From: Nostoc sp. MS1
GTDB taxonomy: Bacteria; Cyanobacteriota; Cyanobacteriia; Cyanobacteriales; Nostocaceae
Assembly (NCBI RefSeq): GCF_019976755.1
Contig: NZ_AP023441.1
Span: 1,722,501-1,786,500 of the forward strand
DNA: 64,000 nucleotides
Direction of reading: 5' to 3'
The number at the start of each line of letters is the position of its first letter. Position 1 is the stretch's first letter. A program made the position numbers and the translations under genes. This document shows positions 19,491-28,915 of this stretch, piece by piece. The notes below the pieces were generated by a model that was not told the DNA's origin, searched no databases, and saw nothing but the letters and a program-made list of their open reading frames with translations.

Positions 19491-20114
19491 ATGGAAACTC
19501 AATCAACCAACCCATCAATTACACTTCCAGAAATTCCCCCTGGCTATCTCAACATCATGGGTTACATTGATGAGTCAGAGGTAAATGGCCCCGGTTGTCG
19601 TGCTGTTGTTTGGGTGCAAGGTTGTCCCCGTGAGTGTCCGGGGTGCTTTAATCCTGATTCTTGGCCATTTGAAGTCAACCAATTAGTTTCTGTAGATTCT
19701 CTCGTCGAGCAAATTTTGAGCAAACCGCAAAATCAAGGCGTAACATTCTCTGGCGGAGAACCATTTTATCAAGCAACAGCATTGGCGGAACTCGCGCGTA
19801 AGTTGAAAGCTGCTGGTTTAAATGTCATGTCATTTACAGGCTTCACCCTCAAACAATTACAATCTGAATCTGCGCCTCCTGGTTCTCAAGCATTATTAGA
19901 ACAACTAGATATCTTAATTGATGGGCCGTTTGTTGAGTCTTTAGCAATCAATTCTCCAGATTCTCCTGTTTCTTCCCGAAATCAAAAAGTTCGCGTTTTT
20001 AACCCCGCCTTTGCAGATAAAATTACTTGGGCTAGTGACCAAATAGAAGTCCATATCCTCAAAGATGGGAATCGTATTGTTACGGGGTATCAAGGTTGGT
20101 TGGAATTGACATGA
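19491..20114 (+). CDS. Radical SAM activating-enzyme-like protein (NrdG/PflA type)
   Basis: The 207-residue protein contains CPRECPGC (CxxxCxxC, about residues 44-51) binding a 4Fe-4S cluster, and VTFSGGEPFYQA near 83-94. Size and motifs match the small activases that generate glycyl radicals, such as the anaerobic ribonucleotide reductase activase. No glycyl radical enzyme gene is adjacent, so the partner is unknown. The start is supported by a strong GGAGG ribosome binding site (19481-19485). A hairpin terminator follows. Confidence 0.85.
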   Translation: METQSTNPSITLPEIPPGYLNIMGYIDESEVNGPGCRAVVWVQGCPRECPGCFNPDSWPFEVNQLVSVDSLVEQILSKPQNQGVTFSGGEPFYQATALAELARKLKAAGLNVMSFTGFTLKQLQSESAPPGSQALLEQLDILIDGPFVESLAINSPDSPVSSRNQKVRVFNPAFADKITWASDQIEVHILKDGNRIVTGYQGWLELT

Positions 20115-20164
20115 TTAATTTGTAATGGGCTAACGCCCCGCTCCGCTAACGTAATTCGTAATTG

Positions 20165-20205
20165 GGTTTTGTGTAGGCTATATACTTTGACACAAAACCT
20201 TTTTT
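20165..20205 (+). terminator. Rho-independent terminator before ureE
   Basis: GGTTTTGTGT (20165-20174) is perfectly complementary to ACACAAAACC (20190-20199) and is followed by TTTTTT. It ends the radical SAM transcript and lies just upstream of the ureE start, so it could also act as a leader hairpin for ureE. Confidence 0.8.
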
Positions 20206-20212
20206 AATAGTT

Positions 20213-20656
20213 ATGTTGACTTTAACGCAACTTAAACCAGCAAATCCTGATTTAGCAGTTACTCTGACTTTGGCGCTGACAGCAGAAGAACGGACTCGCT
20301 CTCGTCACCGTTTTGAGGTAGAAGATGGAAAGGTAGTATTTTTACGCTTACCTAGAGGTACAGTTTTGCGGGATGGGGATATCCTTCAAGATGAAACTAA
20401 TGAAAATTTAATTAGAGTTGTAGCTAAACCAGAACCAGTGTTAACTGTGATTGCTTCAACTCCGCTTTTGTTGATGCGAGCAGCTTATCATTTAGGTAAT
20501 CGTCATGTGCCTGTCGAGATTACCTCAAATTATTTACGTTTATTGCCTGATCCAGTGTTGCGTACAATGTTAGAACACATGGGGTTAGAAATTACTGCCG
20601 AAGTTCTTCCCTTTCAGCCAGAATTAGGTGCTTATGGACACCATCACGCTCACTGA
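20213..20656 (+). CDS. ureE: Urease accessory protein UreE (nickel chaperone)
   Basis: UreE delivers nickel to the urease active-site assembly complex. The 147-residue protein has the N-terminal RSRHRFEVEDG and LPRGTVLRDGDIL region and the C-terminal metal-binding domain with LGNRHVPVEI. It ends in a short His-rich tail GHHHAH that can bind nickel. It overlaps the start of ureF by 23 bases, so the two are translationally coupled. The urease structural genes ureA, ureB, ureC and ureD are not in this window. Confidence 0.95.
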   Translation: MLTLTQLKPANPDLAVTLTLALTAEERTRSRHRFEVEDGKVVFLRLPRGTVLRDGDILQDETNENLIRVVAKPEPVLTVIASTPLLLMRAAYHLGNRHVPVEITSNYLRLLPDPVLRTMLEHMGLEITAEVLPFQPELGAYGHHHAH

Positions 20657-21323
20657 TAGCCATTTTTTACATATATTACAACTAGCTAGTTCTACTTTAC
20701 CTGTAGGAGCGTACAGCTATTCCGAAGGGTTAGAGACATTAGTAGAAAATGGAGCGATCGCTAATCAAGGTACTCTGCAACAATGGTTAGAAGCTGAATT
20801 AAAATACGGGGCAATTCGCCTAGAAGCGGCTGTGATGGTAAGAGCCATGCAGGCTGCCACAATAGGAGAGATGGAAACATTACGCTATTGGAATTTTTGG
20901 TTATCTGCGGCCAGAGAAACCCAAGAATTACGCAACTCTAGCTGGCAGATGGGGCGATCGCTCATGCAGTTACTTAGTACAATACAACCACAAATTCAAC
21001 CTTTCGCTGAGACTGTAGGCAATCCTTGTAATTATGCGGTTGCTTTTGGTATTGCTGCTGCTCATTGGCAAATTGATATTCCAGTTTCATTATTAGCATA
21101 CCTACATAGTTGGGTAACTAATTCAATTACTGCGGGTGTCAAACTCATCCCCTTGGGACAAACAGCCGGACAAGAATTATTACTACAATTACAACCCTTA
21201 ATTATTCATACAGAAGTAGAAATCATAGCTTTAAAAGATGACGAAATTGCTTGTTGTAGTTGGGGTTTATCCCTGGCAAGTATGCAGCACGAAACACAAT
21301 ATACTAGGTTATTTAGAAGTTGA
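20634..21323 (+). CDS. ureF: Urease accessory protein UreF
   Basis: UreF is the GTPase-regulating partner in the UreD-UreF-UreG complex that inserts nickel and carbonate into apo-urease. The 229-residue protein shows the family start LQLASSTLPVGAYSYSEGLE and the later LLAYLHSWVTNSITAGVKLIPLGQT. The ATG at 20634 lies inside the end of ureE. An upstream GTG at 20628 is in frame but less likely. About 100 bp follow before an unrelated small gene pair that separates it from ureG. Confidence 0.95.
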   Translation: MDTITLTDSHFLHILQLASSTLPVGAYSYSEGLETLVENGAIANQGTLQQWLEAELKYGAIRLEAAVMVRAMQAATIGEMETLRYWNFWLSAARETQELRNSSWQMGRSLMQLLSTIQPQIQPFAETVGNPCNYAVAFGIAAAHWQIDIPVSLLAYLHSWVTNSITAGVKLIPLGQTAGQELLLQLQPLIIHTEVEIIALKDDEIACCSWGLSLASMQHETQYTRLFRS

Positions 21324-21428
21324 GCTTAATGTGATGTTAATGGGAAAAGTAATTATGAACAATATACAGAATTACCTATTTAGATTAAGATTTAAATTAA
21401 AATAAATTGTAAAAATTATCACAATAAA

Positions 21429-21632
21429 GTGCCATCAAAGCCAACCTCTAGTCAAGCAATAGCTTGTGTTTATATTTGTCAGTCCCTATCAGATATGTTG
21501 CAGCCAATACAATTATTTAGATATGATGAATTATATAAACATATATTTACATTAGCTGGTATTAACGAGGGGATAGAAGTAATCATTTTTGAAAATGGAG
21601 AATGGGAGTTTAACGAAAATGACCAAACTTGA
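21429..21632 (+). CDS. DUF6888-like small protein (67 aa)
   Basis: This short protein (start GTG at 21429) contains QAIACVYICQSLSDMLQPI and ends with an acidic FENGEWEFNENDQ segment, which resembles the cyanobacterial DUF6888 family from memory. Its stop overlaps the next start by 14 bases. The next gene resembles DUF6887. Such tightly overlapping small gene pairs are common in cyanobacteria, and a toxin-antitoxin role is possible but not established. It lies between ureF and ureG, where no urease function is expected. Confidence 0.65.
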   Translation: MPSKPTSSQAIACVYICQSLSDMLQPIQLFRYDELYKHIFTLAGINEGIEVIIFENGEWEFNENDQT

Positions 21633-21813
21633 TTTTGGACAAATGACCCGTCAAGAATTAAAAGCATATATCCGAGAAAACCCTACTGATGATGAAGCAA
21701 TCAGAGAATTATTTCTTAAACGCCGTAGCCCTCATACTAAAATCTATCCTTCCCCAGAAAACATGACTAAGGAAGAGTTGTTAGATATTTTTAGACAAAA
21801 AAATGATAGTTAA
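21619..21813 (+). CDS. DUF6887-like small protein (64 aa)
   Basis: The ATG at 21619 gives MTKLDFGQMTRQELKAYIRE, matching the DUF6887 pattern of a short helical protein with an M-T-R-Q-E-L-K-A-Y core. Further on, MTKEELLDIFRQK gives a second similar helix. It overlaps the preceding DUF6888-like gene by 14 bases. The charged helical make-up would suit an antitoxin or DNA-binding partner, but that is inference. Confidence 0.7.
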   Translation: MTKLDFGQMTRQELKAYIRENPTDDEAIRELFLKRRSPHTKIYPSPENMTKEELLDIFRQKNDS

Positions 21814-21969
21814 GTACAGAATGAAATTACAACAGCAAAGATAAAAAATTATAAACGGTTTTCTTATTAGAGGCAATAAAGTGAATTAATTTTATTGTTT
21901 TTACTTTATCTTTACAAAAGGCAAGCGCCGTTAGAGGTGCTTGACTTAAGAACTATTTGCAAAGAACAT

Positions 21970-22566
21970 ATGAACGCTTTTCGTGTTGGGGTAGCTGGCC
22001 CAGTTGGTTCAGGGAAAACGGCTTTAGTCGATGCTTTGTGTAAAGCGTTGCGCGATCGCTATAAATTGGCGGTGGTGACAAATGATATATATACTCAAGA
22101 AGACGCTCAATTTTTGGTACGTTCTCAAGCTTTGACTAGCGATCGCATTTTAGGTGTAGAAACTGGCGGTTGTCCACACACGGCAATTCGAGAAGATGCT
22201 TCGATGAATTTGGCAGCAATCGAACAGCTAGAACAACGTTTTACCGATTTAGATTTAGTCTTTTTAGAGAGTGGTGGAGATAATTTAGCCGCTACCTTTA
22301 GTCCTGAATTAGTAGATTTAACAATTTATGTAATTGATGTTGCCGCAGGTGATAAAATCCCCCGTAAAGGCGGCCCAGGAATTACCAAATCCGATTTATT
22401 AGTAATCAATAAAACTGACCTTGCACCTTACGTTGGTGCAGATTTAAACGTCATGGAAAGAGACGCAAAAAAAATGCGTGGTGATAAACCCTTCATTTTT
22501 ACCAACTTAAAAACTCAGCAAGGACTCACCAACGTAATTGAATTTGTCTGCACTCACATCTGTTGA
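21970..22566 (+). CDS. ureG: Urease accessory protein UreG (GTPase)
   Basis: UreG is the SIMIBI-class GTPase that powers nickel insertion into urease. The 198-residue protein has the P-loop GPVGSGKT at 10-17, NDIYTQEDAQFL, ETGGCPHTAIRED with the conserved Cys-Pro-His nickel site, and the NKTDLAPYVG guanine-specificity motif. The ATG at 21970 is preferred over upstream in-frame codons because the family begins at this point. It is separated from ureF by the DUF6888/DUF6887 pair, so expression may use a separate promoter in 21814-21969. Confidence 0.95.
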   Translation: MNAFRVGVAGPVGSGKTALVDALCKALRDRYKLAVVTNDIYTQEDAQFLVRSQALTSDRILGVETGGCPHTAIREDASMNLAAIEQLEQRFTDLDLVFLESGGDNLAATFSPELVDLTIYVIDVAAGDKIPRKGGPGITKSDLLVINKTDLAPYVGADLNVMERDAKKMRGDKPFIFTNLKTQQGLTNVIEFVCTHIC

Positions 22567-22589
22567 GAAACCAAGATAAAAAAAATCAC

Positions 22590-22703
22590 TATTGACTACT
22601 GACTATGGACTATGGACTAATGACTATGGACTCTTACGGGTTCGCTAGTCGCTCATGGGGGTTTCCCCCATGACCTCGCTAGCTCACTAATGACTAATGA
22701 CCA
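22590..22703. repeat. Heptanucleotide repeats with embedded palindrome
   Basis: The segment consists of TGACTAT/GGACTAA/TGACTAA heptamer runs interrupted by TTCGCTAGTCGCTC and a perfect palindrome CATGGGGG TTT CCCCCATG at 22654-22672. Such short tandem heptamers are characteristic of heterocystous cyanobacteria. Similar runs occur at 26166-26253 and 53491-53527. The segment reaches to the start of the next gene. Confidence 0.75.
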
Positions 22704-23516
22704 ATGACTAACCTACAAATTTTTCTCGACATTGCGACAGAAGCAGCTCTAGCTGCGGGTGCGGTTTTACAGGGTTACTTAGGTAAGGTAGAAGACGCAG
22801 TTACAGAAAAAGGTCGTCCCGGTGATTTAGTTACCGCCGCCGATAAAGCTTCGGAAGCAGTAATTTTAGAAGTTTTGCGTCGTCACTTTCCTCAACACTC
22901 AATTCTGGCTGAGGAGTCGGGGAAACTGGGAAATCAAGATAATGAATATCTTTGGGCGATAGATCCCCTTGATGGGACGACTAATTATGCTCACCAATAC
23001 CCTGCTTTTTGCGTATCTATTGGGTTATTAATTAATGGTGTTCCCCAAGTAGGGGCAATTTACGACCCCTTTCATGATGAATTATTCCGTGCGGCGGCTA
23101 GTTTAGGTGCGACACGCAACCGTCATCCTATTAAAGTTTCCAATACATCGGCATTAAACAAAAGCTTATTAGTAACTGGATTCGCCTACGATCGCCGCGA
23201 AACATCAGATAATAACTATGCAGAATTTTGTCATCTTACCCATCTCACCCAAGGCGTGAGGCGTAGCGGTTCAGCAGCCTTAGATTTAGCTCATGTGGCT
23301 TGTGGGCGAGTCGATGGTTATTGGGAAAGAGGAATAGCGCCTTGGGATGTCGTCGCTGGGGTCATTTTGTTACAAGAAGCAGGCGGTAAAGTTACTGCTT
23401 ATGATGGGACTCCTTTAAAAATTGAGTCTGGTAGGATTCTGGCAACTAATGGTTATCTTCATAACAATTTAAGTCAGGCATTGATGCAAACGCCACCCCT
23501 GTCAGCTTGGGAGTAA
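22704..23516 (+). CDS. Inositol monophosphatase family protein
   Basis: The 270-residue protein has the metal-binding motif set of the family: EES near 70-72, AIDPLDGTTNYAH with Asp87, Asp90, Gly91 and Thr92, and APWDVVAG with the third Asp. The family hydrolyses phosphate monoesters such as inositol-1-phosphate, histidinol-phosphate or fructose-1,6-bisphosphate. hisZ lies about 1.4 kb downstream, which makes a histidinol-phosphatase role conceivable, but the sequence alone does not decide. The start follows the heptamer repeats directly. Confidence 0.88.
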   Translation: MTNLQIFLDIATEAALAAGAVLQGYLGKVEDAVTEKGRPGDLVTAADKASEAVILEVLRRHFPQHSILAEESGKLGNQDNEYLWAIDPLDGTTNYAHQYPAFCVSIGLLINGVPQVGAIYDPFHDELFRAAASLGATRNRHPIKVSNTSALNKSLLVTGFAYDRRETSDNNYAEFCHLTHLTQGVRRSGSAALDLAHVACGRVDGYWERGIAPWDVVAGVILLQEAGGKVTAYDGTPLKIESGRILATNGYLHNNLSQALMQTPPLSAWE

Positions 23517-23760
23517 TTCGTTATAATCTGTAGCTCTGATTTACTTACGTAGTATCTACGAGAAATTACTGATAAAATAAATTAGTTGTTTTGTTATCTC
23601 CCTTCTCATATTGGGAGATTGGAGGTTTTCCTTCTGCCTCCCCAATAAATTAAAGATTCACAAAGAGTAGCAAATATTTTCTATAAACCACTGACGTTTA
23701 CCCGATCAAGCGCAGTAAACTAGAAAAAATCTTACGGCTCTCTTGGTGCAAAACCGCTAT

Positions 23761-24702
23761 ATGTCTCTCAGAATAGATCGTGGATTATTTCGATACGATT
23801 TCATAGACCATCACGCAATCTTGTGTGTAAGTGTTGACGCGGATGTCAAAGAAATCCGCAAGCGATATCTGAAAATTGCTCGTCACTTACACCCCGATAG
23901 CAGTGCTATCACCACCGAGACAGAAAAAAAATTAGCCAGCGAACTATTATCCAAGTTGGTTAACCCAGCTTACGAGACACTATCAGCAGAAAGAACTCGT
24001 TCTGAGTACATCATAGTGTTATCGCAAATAGGTAAGCGCTTATTACAAGAATCGGCTTCGATAGAACTGACTACTGATTTAGGCAAACAGCTAGCATCAG
24101 CGCCCAATGTTGATCTACTTTATAAAAGTGCGATCGCCAAAATTGCAGAAACTCAGTATAGTTCGCTCAAAGAGGTGATTACTGTCATTTCTCAAATCAG
24201 CGAGTTAAATTTGGTTTACTTAATGCGGACGGCTGGGAAAACTTTTGCTGCACCAGCCGCTAAACCTTTGGTTAACCCTACTTCCACCCCAACAAAGGAT
24301 GCGTCACCACCTCCACCAGAACCTCCTAAAGAAGACTCATCTATTGAACAGTATCTACGCCGCGCTCAAACTTTGATTGACAAAAATCAATTTTCCCCAG
24401 CCGAAGTAGAGTTAAAAGACGCGCTGAAAATAGCACCTAAGAGTAGCCGTTGTCATAGTTTGTTGGCCTTTGTTTATCTCAAGCAAAATAAACTGAAAAT
24501 GGCCAAAATTCATTTTGATAATGCACTCAAGTTAGATCCTCAAGATAAAACAGCGTTAGCGTGGAAACCTAAAATAGATAAGGCTCTAGGTCAACAACCT
24601 AGTAGTTCTAATGCCAATACATCTGCCAATAATAGCAATAAACAGCCAGAGAAATCTGGAGGTGGTTTGTTCGGTGGGTTGTTTGGTGGTAAGAAAAAGT
24701 AG
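23761..24702 (+). CDS. J-domain protein with TPR repeats
   Basis: The 313-residue protein has an N-terminal J domain with the diagnostic HPD in ARHLHPDSSAI (about residues 45-50), a Pro-rich linker (around 175-195), and a TPR-type helical repeat region (about 195-280, including FSPAEVELKDALKIAP and MAKIHFDNALKLDP). It ends with GGGLFGGLFGGKKK. It probably recruits DnaK to clients or a membrane. ATG at 23761 is chosen over TTG at 23743. Confidence 0.82.
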   Translation: MSLRIDRGLFRYDFIDHHAILCVSVDADVKEIRKRYLKIARHLHPDSSAITTETEKKLASELLSKLVNPAYETLSAERTRSEYIIVLSQIGKRLLQESASIELTTDLGKQLASAPNVDLLYKSAIAKIAETQYSSLKEVITVISQISELNLVYLMRTAGKTFAAPAAKPLVNPTSTPTKDASPPPPEPPKEDSSIEQYLRRAQTLIDKNQFSPAEVELKDALKIAPKSSRCHSLLAFVYLKQNKLKMAKIHFDNALKLDPQDKTALAWKPKIDKALGQQPSSSNANTSANNSNKQPEKSGGGLFGGLFGGKKK

Positions 24703-24807
24703 TTAGTTATTCAAGCTAAGTGCTATTACAGGATAGCCGCAGGTTCTTAAACCAAATTGGATAGATTGTTTTGATTCAAACTACTGAAATAGACCATGAA
24801 TCAAAGG

Positions 24808-24845
24808 TTTTCCATCCTCAATCTAAAATCTAAAATCCAAAATTG
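24808..24845. repeat. AATCTAAAATCC-type interspersed repeat
   Basis: The short run of CCATCCTCAATCTAAAATC words lies upstream of hisZ. It matches the AT-rich family at 569-645 and 12356-12440. It is non-coding. Confidence 0.55.
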
Positions 24846-24961
24846 GTATAACCTTCAAAATGGTATGATACACCAGCTGATTATTAGCAACCACAAGGTA
24901 CTTGAGGCAAATCTTTCTAGTCGCGTGTACATCAGCGTGGGAATCACAAAACGGAGGATTA

Positions 24962-26253
<1,292 letters not shown>

Positions 26254-26263
26254 GAGAGGGAAT

Positions 26264-26488
26264 ATGCCACACACTATTGTTACTGATGTTTGTGAAGGTG
26301 TTGCTGACTGCGTAGATGCTTGTCCAGTAGCTTGTATTCATGACGGGCCTGGTAAAAATGCTAAGGGAACTGACTGGTACTGGATTGATTTCTCTACTTG
26401 TATTGATTGTGGTATCTGTCTACAAGTATGCCCAGTAGAAAATGCGATCGTTCCAGAAGAAAGACCTGATTTACAAAAAACACCGTAA
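26264..26488 (+). CDS. Bacterial-type 7Fe/8Fe ferredoxin
   Basis: The 74-residue protein has cysteines at 10, 16, 20 and 24 and at 46, 49, 52 and 56, matching a two-cluster ferredoxin in which the second set (CIDCGICLQVCP) binds a 4Fe-4S cluster. The spacing in the first set suits a 3Fe-4S or 4Fe-4S centre of the 7Fe type. It carries electrons in the cytoplasm. The partner is not evident from the neighbours. GAGAGGG lies upstream of the ATG. A terminator follows. Confidence 0.9.
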   Translation: MPHTIVTDVCEGVADCVDACPVACIHDGPGKNAKGTDWYWIDFSTCIDCGICLQVCPVENAIVPEERPDLQKTP

Positions 26489-26525
26489 TTACAGTTACGT
26501 ACTTAAGGAACTTATTTTTATTAGC

Positions 26526-26562
26526 AGGCATCTTCTTCACTGAAGATTGCCTATTTTTTTGG
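26526..26562 (+). terminator. Rho-independent terminator after the ferredoxin gene
   Basis: AGGCATCTTC and GAAGATTGCCT pair around TTCACT with one mismatch, followed by ATTTTTTTGG. It lies about 40 bp past the stop codon. Confidence 0.8.
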
Positions 26563-26913
26563 TAAAAGTACAGAATCCTAATTGATACCAAATTTGATTA
26601 GTTACTTACAATATGGTTGGTTTAGTTGGTAATTGTCTTTTACTATTACCAATTACTCATAACCCATTACCAACCCTCACAATTTGGTAAGTGTTTAAGC
26701 GGACATGATATGAAATTATCAAAAAATATAAAAGATTGGTAAATTTATTGTAAATAATAAACAGCATCATAGTAATTTAACAATAATTACACGGTTGCGG
26801 ACTTAACTAGTCAATCTTTTTGTGTTAATAATGGACTGTCTACTAACATGATTATTGATTGATATTCACTAAAATCATAACAGCTTATTAACTAAACTAC
26901 TTTATCTAAGGTG

Positions 26914-26927
26914 GTAAAAGTACTTAC
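26914..26927 (+). promoter_or_regulatory. GTA-N8-TAC site (NtcA-like), weak
   Basis: GTAAAAGTACTTAC matches the NtcA consensus GTA-N8-TAC, 26 bp upstream of the PEP-CTERM ATG. That position would place any -10 box on the start codon, so it does not fit a standard NtcA-activated promoter. It may be a chance match or a repression site. Confidence 0.25.
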
Positions 26928-26953
26928 ATATTAAAAAATAATAATAAGAACTC

Positions 26954-27799
26954 ATGAAAAGGCTAAGTGTTTTACCTACTGTTCAGTTCTGCGTTTTGAG
27001 TCTGTCTTGTGGAGCAATTAACTTGCTACCACTTCAAAAAGCTACAGCCGCAACCCTTGACCTTACCTTTACACGCTTGAAATTGAAAGGACAAGAAGTA
27101 ATTAATTTGAATTTAGAAAATAAAGCCGGAACCGCTATTTATATAGCCAGTCTACCAACTGATTATGATATTACTGCTATTAAAATCAGTGACATAAATC
27201 TACGTGGAGGTTCTCCAGGTAAGTTTAGTGGTTTTGATTTAGATGCAATCAAAATCAGTAAGCAGTTGATTACTGATCTTGAACAGATCAAAACACTTCC
27301 AGGAGGATTAGACGTATTTGATTTCACTCCAGCAGGTACTATTTTTACACCAGGACAAAAGCGTGATCCTGGCAATTCAAAGTTCAGTCCTTTATTTCGA
27401 GGCGACTATTTATTCGGCTCTAAAAAATGTGGTGGTACTATCTGTGTAGATAACAATATTGCCACATTAGATAATTTCGATGCCTTTGCCACAACTGATG
27501 CAAGAGCCAGAGGATTTATAAGCCTTGGTGATAAGGGGGAACTTTTATTTAACCTTACCAAAACAATCTCTAGCCTTAAACAAGAACCACTATATTTATA
27601 TATTGGCGAAGTAGGAGCTAATAAAGAAGAAGCAACGGGTCGGATAACTGCGTTTGGCAGAAAAAGGAGGGTTCCAGAACCCTCTGACTTAGGTGCTTTA
27701 TCTCTAATGGGACTCTACTTAACAACACGTATCAAGAAGAGAAAGAAGCCTGCTTCCCTGTTCAGATGCGGGAGGCTGAAGAGGCTATTTATAAAGTAA
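26954..27799 (+). CDS. PEP-CTERM sorting domain protein
   Basis: The 281-residue protein has an N-terminal signal sequence (hydrophobic segment around residues 10-32), a beta-rich body and a C-terminal tripartite signal: VPEPSDLGALSLMGLYLTT, then a basic run RIKKRKK. PEP-CTERM tags are processed by exosortase, linking the protein to exopolysaccharide export and the cell surface. After the basic run about 16 further residues continue to the stop, which is longer than usual. Function of the body domain is unknown. Confidence 0.75.
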   Translation: MKRLSVLPTVQFCVLSLSCGAINLLPLQKATAATLDLTFTRLKLKGQEVINLNLENKAGTAIYIASLPTDYDITAIKISDINLRGGSPGKFSGFDLDAIKISKQLITDLEQIKTLPGGLDVFDFTPAGTIFTPGQKRDPGNSKFSPLFRGDYLFGSKKCGGTICVDNNIATLDNFDAFATTDARARGFISLGDKGELLFNLTKTISSLKQEPLYLYIGEVGANKEEATGRITAFGRKRRVPEPSDLGALSLMGLYLTTRIKKRKKPASLFRCGRLKRLFIK

Positions 27800-28148
27800 A
27801 AATAAAATTCCACACCAGCGTTTAAAGTCTTCTGGCTTTAAGCTTTTTACTTATTTATATGTCATTAATGCTACCCAACTCTCACTTATTTGTCCCAGGT
27901 ATTTGGGACTTTTGCAAGAGGTCTATTGAATAGCTGTATCAACTCTGTCCCGAAAATTTTCGATAGTACCAACTGATTTCCTGACTCGGTTTTTGATCGG
28001 AAATCAATAATGTTCAATATCGTTTCGCTTGCTGTACAAAAGCTATAGGATTTAGAAATAGTAAATGTTTTCGGAGAGTGCCAGAAGAAGGATATATTTA
28101 ACCACGAAGTTACAGAGGTACAGAGTTAATAGGATGTGCATTGCTACC
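27800..28148. other. Intergenic region, possible insertion-sequence end remnant
   Basis: This AT-rich gap of about 349 bases has no convincing open frame. It contains GGGACTTTTGCAAGAGGTCT (27907-27926), which resembles an end sequence of cyanobacterial insertion elements, but no partner end or transposase is near. The downstream half ends at the convergent methyltransferase gene. Confidence 0.4.
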
Positions 28149-28892
28149 TTATAAATGGGATTTTTCAAATATCATTAAATGCTGTTGAGGTAATATATTT
28201 TTAGTTTCTCGCCACGTTAACCCAACAGTCGCCATTTCTTCCTTGACTTGTTTTTGCGTCATCTTGTGCAGACGCTTAATCATAATAAAAGGATTTTCGC
28301 CTCTGTACTCCACTAATGCTACCCTACCACCTGGTTTGAGTGCTTTGACAATCCCCTGCATGACTTCTTGGGGATATTCAAACTCATGGTAAGCATCAAC
28401 CATCAACGCTAAATCTACACTTGCTGGTAGAAGGTGAGGATTATCTGGTGTTGCCAAAATAGGCTCAACATTGGTGATATTCTTCTCTTGTGTGAAAAAC
28501 TCTAAAATTTCCAACATTTCCGGCTGAATATCTACAGCAAATACTTTTCCATCTGTCAGCAAAGGTGCAATTTGTAAGCTAATGTAACCTGTTCCTGCAC
28601 CTATATCTGCTACAACATCATCTGATTTTAAATTGAGGCTGTTAATTAACTTACTCGGCTGTTCCTCAACTTCCCGGCTGGGTCTTTCTAACCAACCTGC
28701 ACCTGTATGTCCCATGAATTTGGCAATTTCCCGCCCCATGTAATATTTACCAATACCATCGGGACTATGAATAGCGCGTTGTTCGTACACAGATGAAGGA
28801 CTCGCTGTGGTAGCAGCAGTATCCACCAGCCAACACCCGATAATTAAGCCAACAATTGCTAAAAAATGCCACACTCTATAAATCATCACCAC
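28149..28892 (-). CDS. SAM-dependent class I methyltransferase, exported or anchored
   Basis: The 247-residue protein has an N-terminal hydrophobic signal or anchor segment (FLAIVGLIIGCWLVDTAAT). The methyltransferase motif I VVADIGAGTGYISLQIAP lies at about 92-109, and DLALMVDAYHEFEYP follows near 154. The family transfers methyl groups from S-adenosylmethionine. A methyltransferase with an export segment is unusual, since SAM is not normally available outside the cytoplasm, so it may be membrane-bound facing inward. It follows the metallophosphoesterase gene by 23 bp and is probably cotranscribed. Confidence 0.85.
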   Translation of the reverse strand: MVMIYRVWHFLAIVGLIIGCWLVDTAATTASPSSVYEQRAIHSPDGIGKYYMGREIAKFMGHTGAGWLERPSREVEEQPSKLINSLNLKSDDVVADIGAGTGYISLQIAPLLTDGKVFAVDIQPEMLEILEFFTQEKNITNVEPILATPDNPHLLPASVDLALMVDAYHEFEYPQEVMQGIVKALKPGGRVALVEYRGENPFIMIKRLHKMTQKQVKEEMATVGLTWRETKNILPQQHLMIFEKSHL

Positions 28893-28915
28893 ACCCTAAA
28901 AATGTTGTTCCCTTC

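Larger units (their letters stand above)
26489..26953. other. Intergenic region before the PEP-CTERM gene
   Basis: The gap of about 465 bases holds the ferredoxin terminator (26526-26562) and then AT-rich DNA with no open frame. A GTA-N8-TAC site lies at 26914-26927. The rest shows tracts such as TTACCAATTACTCATAACCC with no recognised function. Confidence 0.6.
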
